In this document: positions 48,106-56,456 of the stretch, in pieces
Position numbering within the stretch: the first letter of the stretch is position 1
Layout of the letters: each line of letters opens with the position of its first letter
DNA from: Pseudoalteromonas shioyasakiensis
Lineage (GTDB): Bacteria; Pseudomonadota; Gammaproteobacteria; Enterobacterales; Alteromonadaceae
Assembly (NCBI RefSeq): GCF_024518675.1
Contig: NZ_JANIGL010000005.1
Coordinates: 1-64,000, forward strand
Length of the DNA: 64,000 nucleotides
Direction: 5' to 3'
Made by a program: the position numbers and the translations under genes
The notes under the pieces: model-generated
What the model saw: only the letters and a program-made list of their open reading frames with translations
Database searches by the model: none
What the model was told of the DNA's origin: nothing

Positions 48106-49773
48106 CTAATTCTCATACCAGGTATTAAGTAACTCGCGGCTACGTGTTTGTTGCTTTTTCCACGTATCTGGCATTACTACGGTCGGTTTTAATAATATTA
48201 CGAGCTCTTTCTTTTCTTGGCGTTTACTGACACTTTTAAATAAATTACCAAACAGTGGAATGTCACCTAAGACGGGCGTTTTAGATTCCTCGTCTGTGGT
48301 AATCGTTTGCATCAAGCCACCAATCACAACAATCTCTCCACTTTGCGCGCGAATGACGGTGTCGGACTCGCGAATATTGCTTTGCGCTAGTGGTAAAATA
48401 AATTCATCATTATTAAGGGTAATTACCTTTTGTTGCTCTTCAGTTTGAGTGACTGAGGGGTGAACATGCAAAATCACTGAGCCGTACTTGTCTATTTGAG
48501 GAGTCACATCAAGTGCAATACCGGAAAAGAAAGGAGTTAAGTCAATCTCTGGGGTGGTGGTGGTCGCATTTCCCGTCACCGTAGTACTTGAAACGTTGGT
48601 AACAAAGTATTCGTCTTGGCCAACTTTAATGACCGCTTTTTGATTATTGGTTGCCGTTACCCGTGGATTAGAGAGCATCTGCACGTCACCTTGGGTTTCT
48701 AATAAACTAATCACACCGGTAAAGTCAGCATTATTAATGACAAGGTTTGATACGCCTCCTAATGCTGCGGTAATACTATTACTAATTTGCCCAGCTGCAG
48801 TGGTGGCAAAGGATAAACTTGTACTGCCAATTGAGCCTGCGATTTCGTTCCAATTCACCCCTTGTTGATATTCATCTTTCAGTGTTACCTCGACAATTTT
48901 TGCCTCTAAAATAACTTGTCGTTGTAAGTTTTCTTGCGTTTGGCGCAAAAAGTCTTTTAATTGCATTATTTCACTGGGTAAGGCGTTAACTGTCACTAAA
49001 CTTGCTTGTGGACTAGCAATAACATAACGGCCATCACCAGTGCCAATTAACGATTTTAAAGCCAGCTCTAAGTCTTTCCAAAAGTCATTACTATTAGTGG
49101 TTTGGATGCGAGACCCATTGAGCTCTATATTTTGATTATTGCCAAACTCATTGTCTTGCTGATTATTATTACTGTAGTTATTTGAGCTAGTATTTTGATT
49201 TGAATTATTGTTATCCGCCATTTGGCTAACACCACCAGCAACCACACTGACAGTTGACTGACCACTGCGCTTCATCATCAAATAATTAACTGGTATCGTT
49301 TCTGTGCGCATCTTGGCAGGTAATACTTGAACTACGCGGCCTTCATGTACAATATCAAGTGGGTACATGCGCTTGATAACACTGATCACCTCATCAAAAG
49401 TGACATTTTTTAATGTAAGGCTGATTGTGCCAGCAACCTCAGGATGAATAGCCACATTGTAAGGCGTATCATCTGTTAGGCCGGTAAAAAAAGCACGCAC
49501 TTCAACTTCATTTGCAGCCACTTCAAAGCGTTTAATAGCTAACTCTGAGTTTAAACTTTGCTCACTATCAAGAGACGACAGCAAACTCTGCGTAACTTCG
49601 TCAGGGACAGTTAGTGGGGCTACTGGCGTTTGCTGTTCAGGTTTGGCTGTTAGCTCTTGCTCGATGTGAGGTTTAATCTCTTTACCTGGCGCAAAACTAT
49701 GGCAACCACCAAGATAAATTGGTAATAGCAATAAAATAGTCAGTTGACTAGGTAATTTAATTTTTAATTTCAT
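48106..49773 (-). CDS. mshL: MSHA outer-membrane secretin MshL
   Basis: A 555-residue secretin lipoprotein. The signal peptide ends in lipobox LGG-C, followed by N-domains and an Asn/Gln-rich insert (about 195-225: SNQNTSSNNYSNNNQQDN). The secretin domain runs from about 290 to 540 with PVLGDIPLFGNLF near the end. It forms the pilus exit pore. ATG at MKLKIK lies inside the mshK end. Confidence 0.93.
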   Translation of the reverse strand: MKLKIKLPSQLTILLLLPIYLGGCHSFAPGKEIKPHIEQELTAKPEQQTPVAPLTVPDEVTQSLLSSLDSEQSLNSELAIKRFEVAANEVEVRAFFTGLTDDTPYNVAIHPEVAGTISLTLKNVTFDEVISVIKRMYPLDIVHEGRVVQVLPAKMRTETIPVNYLMMKRSGQSTVSVVAGGVSQMADNNNSNQNTSSNNYSNNNQQDNEFGNNQNIELNGSRIQTTNSNDFWKDLELALKSLIGTGDGRYVIASPQASLVTVNALPSEIMQLKDFLRQTQENLQRQVILEAKIVEVTLKDEYQQGVNWNEIAGSIGSTSLSFATTAAGQISNSITAALGGVSNLVINNADFTGVISLLETQGDVQMLSNPRVTATNNQKAVIKVGQDEYFVTNVSSTTVTGNATTTTPEIDLTPFFSGIALDVTPQIDKYGSVILHVHPSVTQTEEQQKVITLNNDEFILPLAQSNIRESDTVIRAQSGEIVVIGGLMQTITTDEESKTPVLGDIPLFGNLFKSVSKRQEKKELVILLKPTVVMPDTWKKQQTRSRELLNTWYEN

Positions 49774-50077
49774 AATCATATAAATCTAATTTTATTTGCT
49801 TATTGTCATTCGCTAACACAACATTTTTAGAACTGATGGTTAGCACTTTGTAGCCATTTAACTGCTCACCTATGCCATAGAGCTGCCCTGAAATAATCGC
49901 TTTGTAGCTACCCGACCTTTTAATTATTGATTGCAGTTTGAGCTCACTTTTTTGGTAGTGAGCTTGGTTGCCCACTATCACGTTTTGCGGTTTGGTGGGA
50001 TCAACTAGCTGCTCTGCAATTGCCTGTGCTGAGCCCAGTAGCAATCCAACCAAACTAAAGAGCAATAAATTTTTCAT
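49757..50077 (-). CDS. mshK: MSHA biogenesis protein MshK
   Basis: A 106-residue secreted protein with signal peptide MKNLLLFSLVGLLLGSAQAIA followed by DPTKPQN and a single small beta domain (GELCVC-free), as in PilP-like pilotin-linked proteins. It likely joins the inner-membrane MshI/MshJ complex to the secretin. Overlaps mshJ and mshL. Confidence 0.8.
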   Translation of the reverse strand: MKNLLLFSLVGLLLGSAQAIAEQLVDPTKPQNVIVGNQAHYQKSELKLQSIIKRSGSYKAIISGQLYGIGEQLNGYKVLTISSKNVVLANDNKQIKLDLYDYEIKN

Positions 50078-50735
50078 TGGCGCTCACCGTTGCTATTTGT
50101 ATTACTAATTGTGCCTTGGGGTAACTCTGAACTTGATAATCAAAGCGTTGAACTAAAAGCTTTTCTCGGCTTTGTTTTAGCGACGCTAAGTATCGCTGCA
50201 AATTAAAATATTGCCCCTCTAGAGTCAGCACCATTCGATGTTCAAAAAACAGCGTTTTAGCTTCATTTTCGCCTACTTTGCTAACATCAATGGCTTTAGG
50301 TTCAAGCGCCTTAAAGCTAATCACTTTAACTTCACTACTGCTTTTGAGCAGCTGCTTTAGCATGTTAGGAACCCGCTCAGCGCTAACAAACCCTTTACTA
50401 AATTTAGTTAGGTTTTCATTCGTGGTGGCAAGCTCTTTGTTTGCCTGCGCTATTTGTGAACGTAACTCTTTGGTGTAATCGTTACTCAAGGCCTGCTCTA
50501 ACATCGCTAATTGCGTTTTATTTTGCGCTATTTTTTGCAGGATTTTAGTATTGGCGTCCCCCTGCTTCTTTGCTTGAATTTGTACAGGCTCGACAATAAA
50601 TAAATAACCTAGATATAAAATGATAAATAACCCGGCAAATAAAATAGCCAGCTTTTCTCTGATTTGTAGTGCCGCGAAACGAGCCTGATACTTTACCCAA
50701 AGTGGCCAATTACGTGATGACTGTTTTGGTTTCAT
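50055..50735 (-). CDS. mshJ: MSHA biogenesis protein MshJ (PilO-like)
   Basis: A 226-residue protein with an N-terminal span (about 28-50), a coiled coil (about 60-110) and a C-terminal ferredoxin-like domain, the PilO/GspM layout. ATGA overlap with the preceding PilN-like gene. Confidence 0.85.
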   Translation of the reverse strand: MKPKQSSRNWPLWVKYQARFAALQIREKLAILFAGLFIILYLGYLFIVEPVQIQAKKQGDANTKILQKIAQNKTQLAMLEQALSNDYTKELRSQIAQANKELATTNENLTKFSKGFVSAERVPNMLKQLLKSSSEVKVISFKALEPKAIDVSKVGENEAKTLFFEHRMVLTLEGQYFNLQRYLASLKQSREKLLVQRFDYQVQSYPKAQLVIQIATVSANEKFIAL

Positions 50736-51331
50736 GGCTGCCCCTTAGTGACAGCAACCTCAGTCGCCACATTAAACTCACTTACGCCATCTTTATCGGC
50801 AAATTCTAAAACCGAAAACTCCTTGCCCGAAAAATAGCTAGATTGTTTTAAGTTACTTAGCCAAATGGGTAGCTGACCGGATTGATTGGCTAGGCCTTGT
50901 AACGTTACTTTTTGCTCAGCAAATGACACCCGTGTTAACCAAATATTCGGCACGTGGTAACGGGCTAAATCAATCATTACTTGGCTATAATCCATGCTTG
51001 ATAAAGTTTGAGTAGCCGCTAAATAGCCATATACCTGCTGTTTATGCGCGATTTCTTGCTCGATATTTTTTAATTGCTGAACAAACTTATCTTTATTTTG
51101 CTTTGCGTCTAATTTAGATTTTACCGCTTGCAGCTGATGCTCAATTTCATTCAAAGTTGTTTCAGTTTGCTGCAGTTCTTGCTGCTTAAAATGCAATGAC
51201 AAAGCAAAGCCACTCCAACTGATAGCGATAATAGCTATGGCAATGACCCACAACGCTACAACACTTTGTAACGGCATTAAGTCACGCCGAGGCCGCAGCG
51301 ATTTTTGATAAAAATTAATTCTATTTTTCAT
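50732..51331 (-). CDS. MSHA biogenesis protein, PilN-like (MshI2)
   Basis: A 199-residue protein with INFYQKSLRPRRD at the start (the PilN motif that binds PilM), one span (about 22-45), a coiled coil and a small C-terminal domain. It joins the PilM-like protein encoded just before it to MshJ. Often annotated as a second MshI. Confidence 0.85.
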   Translation of the reverse strand: MKNRINFYQKSLRPRRDLMPLQSVVALWVIAIAIIAISWSGFALSLHFKQQELQQTETTLNEIEHQLQAVKSKLDAKQNKDKFVQQLKNIEQEIAHKQQVYGYLAATQTLSSMDYSQVMIDLARYHVPNIWLTRVSFAEQKVTLQGLANQSGQLPIWLSNLKQSSYFSGKEFSVLEFADKDGVSEFNVATEVAVTKGQP

Positions 51332-52262
51332 CGCTAGGCTCTCTACTTTCAGCCATTGACATCGCAGCCCCTAAAGCATAATAAAACTGGCTATCAACCT
51401 CCTCAGACAAAGCTAAATTAGGTTTAAAATCCACAACCTTTATTTGCAATAACTCAGCAAGCTCAGCTCTAAGGGTTAAAGAAGATAAATTATCGCACTG
51501 CAATTGAATACTGCGTATGGGTGGCTGCTTAAGCTGACTTTCAAAAAAGTCCATAGAGCGTTGAATTTCAAGCGCTAATGTATCAATAAACGCACTATTT
51601 TGATCTTTTTCGGTGATGCCTATAAAACCATTTAAGCGCCTTACTAATACTAATTTTCCATCGCAAATTATTAATATTCGTGGCTCATGCTCAATATGTT
51701 GCACAACCAACATATGCGCATCTTTATCTTTACCAAATAAGGTCAGCAACACCATTTCTTCAGAGGTCATGGAGCGTAAAACGGCGTTGGTATCTGCAAA
51801 GCTGTTAATGAACGGCTGGATCTGCGTTTTATCGGTAATAAACACATTCATTTTAGCGACTTGCATTGGTAATGAAATGGGATAATCAATAAAGTCTGCA
51901 ATGATATTTTCTGGTGCAATATTGACTAAGTCTTTACTTGTCCATGGTAACGACTGGACAATTTCGTCATCTGTCAGATTAGGCTTTTCCATTTGCACTA
52001 TTTGATAGTAATAATGAGGAATGACTAGATTAATAGTACAGCAAAGTTTACTAACTTCGTTTGTACAAGCCGCAATTGCTTTTGTATAATCTCTTTGCTC
52101 TGTAACTGCAACACTGTGGGTTTTATCAATTTGCCAATGCCCTTGGCTACGCTTTAAACTTATCGCATTAACTGTTTTTGCATATGTAGCTATCCCTATT
52201 ACACAATTTGGATCAAGCCCTTGTTGCAGCCAAGGAAACAATGAAAAAATCTTCTTTTTCAT
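51321..52262 (-). CDS. mshI: MSHA biogenesis protein MshI (PilM-like)
   Basis: A 313-residue cytosolic PilM-type protein of the actin/FtsA fold. It starts with a short VIGIATYAKTVNAISLKR phosphate-loop-like segment and has weak nucleotide-binding residues. First gene of the msh operon, so the promoter should lie in the 87-base divergent gap to the PLP-enzyme gene. Confidence 0.85.
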   Translation of the reverse strand: MKKKIFSLFPWLQQGLDPNCVIGIATYAKTVNAISLKRSQGHWQIDKTHSVAVTEQRDYTKAIAACTNEVSKLCCTINLVIPHYYYQIVQMEKPNLTDDEIVQSLPWTSKDLVNIAPENIIADFIDYPISLPMQVAKMNVFITDKTQIQPFINSFADTNAVLRSMTSEEMVLLTLFGKDKDAHMLVVQHIEHEPRILIICDGKLVLVRRLNGFIGITEKDQNSAFIDTLALEIQRSMDFFESQLKQPPIRSIQLQCDNLSSLTLRAELAELLQIKVVDFKPNLALSEEVDSQFYYALGAAMSMAESREPSDEK

Positions 52263-52349
52263 ATAGCTACTTATATTGACTATCGATTTTTTAAGTATCG
52301 TATATTTTTACTAGCCCGCAAGTTTTCACTTTAGAAAAAAGGTACCCTT

Positions 52350-53258
52350 ATGCATAATCTGCTCACTATTGATGAAAATAGTCTGGTACAACAAATAGAT
52401 AGCTTGGAGTTAAAAAAAAGAAATATTTCATTATGCATAAAGCGCGATGATCTGCTACACCCACTCATTAGTGGTAATAAATGGCGCAAACTGAAATATA
52501 ATTTAACTGCGATGCAAACACAGGGCAAAACTGAACTATTAACGTTCGGCGGTGCTTTTTCAAACCATATACATGCTTGTGCAGCAGCGGGTAAACACTT
52601 TAATTTCAAAACTCACGGGATTATTCGTGGCCCAGAACTAGATTTAAACAATCCGACTATAAAATTTGCCAAGCAGTGTAATATGCAACTTTATCCGGTA
52701 ACGCGTATTGAGTATCGCCACCGCCATGAACAAGCATATTTAGCGCAGCTGAAACAACAATTTCCAAACGCATATTTATTACCAGAGGGTGGAACAAACC
52801 TTGCTGCTTTACAAGGCTGTAAAGAGCTTGCCCAATCTTTACCTGAGTCTGATTATATTATTTGTCCAACAGGCAGTGGCGGTACAATAGCGGGGCTAAT
52901 TGAAGGGGTAAAGCCTTCAACTCACGTAATTGGGATCGCGGTATTAAAACAAGCTGATTACCTTAAAAACGAAATTAAAGCGCTGAGCTCACGCGCTAAT
53001 AAGCAAACTAACTGGCAGTTATTATGCGACTACCATGGTGGCGGCTATGGAAAGTTTGATGCCCAATTATGGCAATTTTGCCAAACCATGCAACAACAGC
53101 ATCAGCTACCATTAGAGCCGATTTATTCCGGTAAAATGATGTTTGCATTATGGCAGTTAATTAAGGCTGATCACTTTCCCGCGGGGAGTAAAATTACTGC
53201 AATTCACACCGGAGGACTCCAAGGTTTAGCAGGATTACGCTATCGGCAGCTTATTTAA
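52350..53258 (+). CDS. PLP-dependent D-cysteine desulfhydrase / ACC-deaminase-like enzyme
   Basis: A 302-residue fold-type II PLP enzyme. Key features are KRDDLLHPLISGNKWRKLKY (the lysine in SGNKWRK forms the PLP Schiff base), GGAFSNHIHACAAAG (phosphate/substrate loop) and LPEGGTNLAALQG, CPTGSGGTIAGL (PLP phosphate loop). The family includes D-cysteine desulfhydrase and 1-aminocyclopropane-1-carboxylate deaminase; which substrate it uses cannot be told here. It sits between msh and csrD, convergent with the latter by two bases. TTAGAAAAAAGG precedes the ATG. Confidence 0.88.
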   Translation: MHNLLTIDENSLVQQIDSLELKKRNISLCIKRDDLLHPLISGNKWRKLKYNLTAMQTQGKTELLTFGGAFSNHIHACAAAGKHFNFKTHGIIRGPELDLNNPTIKFAKQCNMQLYPVTRIEYRHRHEQAYLAQLKQQFPNAYLLPEGGTNLAALQGCKELAQSLPESDYIICPTGSGGTIAGLIEGVKPSTHVIGIAVLKQADYLKNEIKALSSRANKQTNWQLLCDYHGGGYGKFDAQLWQFCQTMQQQHQLPLEPIYSGKMMFALWQLIKADHFPAGSKITAIHTGGLQGLAGLRYRQLI

Positions 53259-53260
53259 CG

Positions 53261-54982
53261 CTAAGATGTCACTTGTGTAAACTCTTGTAGTGGCTCGGTA
53301 AAATAAAAGCCCTGCGCAGCAGTCACACCTAGTTTTTGTAATACTTGCAACTCTTGCTGAGTTTCCACCCCAACACCATAAACGGGTAAATTTAAGTGAT
53401 TGCTTTTCATGATAATGTGGCGAACTATCTTTTGCTGCTTTAAAGATTTATCAATTCCGTGGATAACTTCGTAACCTAGCTTGATCCCTTTTACTAATTT
53501 AAATTCCGATAGAAAAGCCAGTTTATCAACATTCAATACATTATCGACTAATACAGAACCATGCACTGCTTTTATCTGCTTTATTGCTGGAGCCAGTTTA
53601 TCTTGCTGAGCATAAAAGTCTTCCGCAGATATTTCAAACTGTAGTTTATCTGCAGCCTTGAATCCTCCCACTTTTTCTTCGAACCACTGCCAAAAGCTTG
53701 CATTGAACCAATTAAAAGCATGCAAATTGATACTCACAATTAAAGAACTCGGTTCGCTTTTTAGCAACGCGATTACATGTTCAATAACAGCAATATCCAA
53801 CTGCATTAGTTGGTTATTAGTTTTTAGGTGTGGAATAAATTGCTTTGCCGATAACAAGCCTAGCGATTTGTGGCGAATGCGAATAAGCGCTTCGTGCTGT
53901 AATATCTCTCCGGAATCTAGCTCGAACAAGGGCTGAAAAAACAAGATAAACTTTTTCTTGCTAATGTATTCGGGCAGTTCCTCTTCTGTATTTTTTAATA
54001 CTTCTGCATAGGTATGATTAAAGGGAGCTCGGTGCACATGCTGCCAAGGACTTTGCTTTGCTTGCTCTAGGGCCGATTTAGTTAATTGATAAACGATAGC
54101 TTGATCTGCGCCCGTGCGATAGTTACAAATGCCTATCTTAATATCTTTACGAGACAAGTCACCACGATACACTAAAGAAGCCTGATAAATGATTTGATGC
54201 AGCTTATGCGTGTATTTATCGAGCTGGGTTTGAGGCACTCCTTGTAAGGTAATGGCGACGCCCCCGGAAATGAGTAACCTTATTGATACCCCAGGTAATT
54301 CAGTAAACCCCTTTGTTATAACAAGTTTAAAATGACTTTCTAAGTCGATACTCTCAGGAAATGGATACGACCAATAAAACAGAGCAAAAAAGCAATGGTT
54401 GTTTTGATGCAGGCAATACAACTTTGTCATCGCATCTTGTTTTATGGGCTTATGTGTTATCGCTTTATTATTTGAGTCAGCTTTTTGCTGCGGACTCGGA
54501 GCAAGCAAAGAGTGGTATGTTGCAAGTTTCTCAGGTGCTTTAAACGCTTCTTTTTCGTAGCGCTTTATGAGCAAAGCCCACCAACGATAGCCCCACACTG
54601 CTGCGCCAATAACCACTAAATTTAATAATATAAATAAATAACTTTCAACCACCCAAGATGGCCAGTGATACAACTGTAAGCTGACAGTTTGGTAGTTAAA
54701 TATTTCGCTTTCTAAATGTGTAAAAGCGGGGAAATGAGCCGGTAAACTATGTGGCTCCAGCATAAAACCACGCGCTTTGGCTAAGGCTGCTATGACCTCC
54801 TTATCGGCAATTAAATTTAAGTTTAGCTCGTAAACCTGTTGCGCAATCTCAGTACCGATCACATGCACTTTTTTATGCAATACTTCACTTAATAGTAAAT
54901 TAAATACACCAAGTACCAACAAACAAACACCAATGTAAGCACTAAGCATATGCATGTGCACATTCTTTACTTTTGCTGTCAT
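53261..54982 (-). CDS. csrD: Degenerate GGDEF/EAL membrane protein, CsrD/MshH type
   Basis: A 573-residue protein with TM1 (about 12-33), a short periplasmic part, TM2 (about 112-134), a degenerate GGDEF domain (about 180-315; the GGDEF loop is absent, but KIGICNYRTGADQAIVYQLT remains) and an EAL domain (about 335-570). EAL itself is present (E364-A-L366), but the second metal-binding DDFG is VDNV, so it is probably not an active phosphodiesterase. CsrD/MshH proteins help RNase E degrade Csr small RNAs. Its position beside the msh operon fits mshH. Confidence 0.82.
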   Translation of the reverse strand: MTAKVKNVHMHMLSAYIGVCLLVLGVFNLLLSEVLHKKVHVIGTEIAQQVYELNLNLIADKEVIAALAKARGFMLEPHSLPAHFPAFTHLESEIFNYQTVSLQLYHWPSWVVESYLFILLNLVVIGAAVWGYRWWALLIKRYEKEAFKAPEKLATYHSLLAPSPQQKADSNNKAITHKPIKQDAMTKLYCLHQNNHCFFALFYWSYPFPESIDLESHFKLVITKGFTELPGVSIRLLISGGVAITLQGVPQTQLDKYTHKLHQIIYQASLVYRGDLSRKDIKIGICNYRTGADQAIVYQLTKSALEQAKQSPWQHVHRAPFNHTYAEVLKNTEEELPEYISKKKFILFFQPLFELDSGEILQHEALIRIRHKSLGLLSAKQFIPHLKTNNQLMQLDIAVIEHVIALLKSEPSSLIVSINLHAFNWFNASFWQWFEEKVGGFKAADKLQFEISAEDFYAQQDKLAPAIKQIKAVHGSVLVDNVLNVDKLAFLSEFKLVKGIKLGYEVIHGIDKSLKQQKIVRHIIMKSNHLNLPVYGVGVETQQELQVLQKLGVTAAQGFYFTEPLQEFTQVTS

Positions 54983-55145
54983 AGCTCACACAAGGTTATT
55001 TGATATATACAAAGTGTTGTCGAAGATCCCCATAAACACAAGGCTTAGCGCCTACTTTAAATGTTACCGATAACGATAGTCAGCAAAAACATTGCATTTT
55101 GAAATACCTAAGCCGTAATAAATTTTCATTTCATCACTATAAAGT

Positions 55146-55571
55146 CTATAAAGATTTTACTAACCTGCCGTTTTTATCCAAAATCATTTCCCCATCTTCT
55201 TTATAAAACTCTCCTGCTGGCCAGCTATCTAAGAGTGTTAAAACGGCCTCACTCGGGCGCGATAACTTAACCCCTTTAGCAGTACAAACGATTGGCCGAT
55301 TAACCAAAATGGGATGTTCAAGCATAGCCGCTAGTATTTGCTCATCCGTCACCTCTTCACTGAGTAACCCTAACTCTTTCGCTGGTGATTTAGTCACTCT
55401 AAGCGCTGTTTTCGGGGTTAAACCTGCCGCAGCAAATAAGGCAAGGAGTTGTGGTTTGGTCCAACCTGACTTTAAATACTCAATCACAACAGGGTCATAC
55501 CCTGCCGCTTTTATTAACTGTAAAACATTGCGTGAAGTTCCGCAGTCCGGATTATGATGAATAACTACCAT
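55146..55571 (-). CDS. arsC: Arsenate reductase ArsC (glutaredoxin type)
   Basis: A 141-residue protein, the same length as plasmid R773 ArsC. The catalytic cysteine is C10 in NPDCGTSRN, and the three active-site arginines appear in LRVTKSP, PILVNRPIV and KLSRPSEAVL. It reduces arsenate with glutathione and glutaredoxin. ATG preceded by AGGAG six bases away; a TTG two codons earlier is rejected. Downstream of arsH in one unit; this is a different ArsC class from the N-domain of the 550-1389 fusion. Confidence 0.94.
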   Translation of the reverse strand: MVVIHHNPDCGTSRNVLQLIKAAGYDPVVIEYLKSGWTKPQLLALFAAAGLTPKTALRVTKSPAKELGLLSEEVTDEQILAAMLEHPILVNRPIVCTAKGVKLSRPSEAVLTLLDSWPAGEFYKEDGEMILDKNGRLVKSL

Positions 55572-55597
55572 GCTCAACTCCTGCTCAATTTAAATGA

Positions 55598-56314
55598 TTA
55601 AATAGAACGTTGATTTACACGTTCACTCACTTGCTCTGCTGATTCAACTCGTTCCGAATACCTATCAACAAAGTAGTCTTTTTGATCGCGTAATAGCAAA
55701 GTAAATTTAATTAGCTCTTCCATCACATCCACAATGCGATTATAAAAAGCGGACGGTTTCATACGGCCATCTTCGTCAAACTCTAAGTAAGCTTTTGCTA
55801 CAGATGACTGGTTAGGAATAGTCACCATACGCATCCAACGGCCTAGAACCCGTAATTGATTCACGACATTAAAAGACTGAGAGCCACCACAAACTTGCAT
55901 CACAGCCAAGGTTTTACCTTGTGTAGGCCTCACGCCCCCTAAATTCAGTGGCACCCAATCAATTTGGTTTTTAAATACACTGGTCATGGCGCCATGTCGT
56001 TCTGGCGAGCACCACACTTGCCCTTCAGACCATAGCATTAGATCACGTAACTCTTGTACTTTCGGATGAGACTCATCTTCACTGTCAGTTTGCGGTAAAC
56101 CTTGTGGGTCAAAGATTTTCACTTCAGCGCCAAAATGCGTTAATAATCGTGCGCTTTCTTCAATAACCAACTTACTGTATGAGCGCTCTCTTAAGGAGCC
56201 GTATAACAATAGAATTTTTGGCTTATGTGCAGAAAAATTCAATTTAAAATCACCACTTGTTGGTACATGGCATTGGCTTTGCTCTAGATTGGGTAATGCA
56301 ATTTTTGCTGTCAT
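55598..56314 (-). CDS. arsH: ArsH, NADPH-dependent FMN reductase / organoarsenical oxidase
   Basis: A 238-residue flavodoxin-like enzyme. The FMN phosphate loop [13 protein letters not shown] (near 36) and the ArsH signature [20 protein letters not shown] are present. ArsH is known to oxidise trivalent organoarsenicals and to reduce FMN. AAGG precedes the ATG. First gene of the two-gene arsH-arsC unit; an ArsR-like site lies 19-52 bases upstream. Confidence 0.94.
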   Translation of the reverse strand: MTAKIALPNLEQSQCHVPTSGDFKLNFSAHKPKILLLYGSLRERSYSKLVIEESARLLTHFGAEVKIFDPQGLPQTDSEDESHPKVQELRDLMLWSEGQVWCSPERHGAMTSVFKNQIDWVPLNLGGVRPTQGKTLAVMQVCGGSQSFNVVNQLRVLGRWMRMVTIPNQSSVAKAYLEFDEDGRMKPSAFYNRIVDVMEELIKFTLLLRDQKDYFVDRYSERVESAEQVSERVNQRSI

Positions 56315-56332
56315 TAGCGCTAACCTTTAAAT

Positions 56333-56366
56333 ACATATGAAAAAACAAATATACATAATTTCACAT
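56333..56366. promoter_or_regulatory. Candidate ArsR operator of arsH-arsC
   Basis: AAAAACAAATATACA (56341-56355) matches 14 of 15 bases of 503-517, upstream of the ArsC-ArsR fusion, and the 34-base blocks match 24 of 34 in the same chromosome orientation. Because arsH reads leftwards the site is inverted relative to its gene. No regulator gene sits at this locus. Binding by the distant fusion protein is inferred. Confidence 0.58.
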
Positions 56367-56456
56367 ACAAGAGCTTTTAAGTCAAATTCTATTTGTATTC
56401 TTGTTACGAGTTGAGGGTAATTAGCGGAGTTATTACCAGATAAAATGTGGGCTGAG

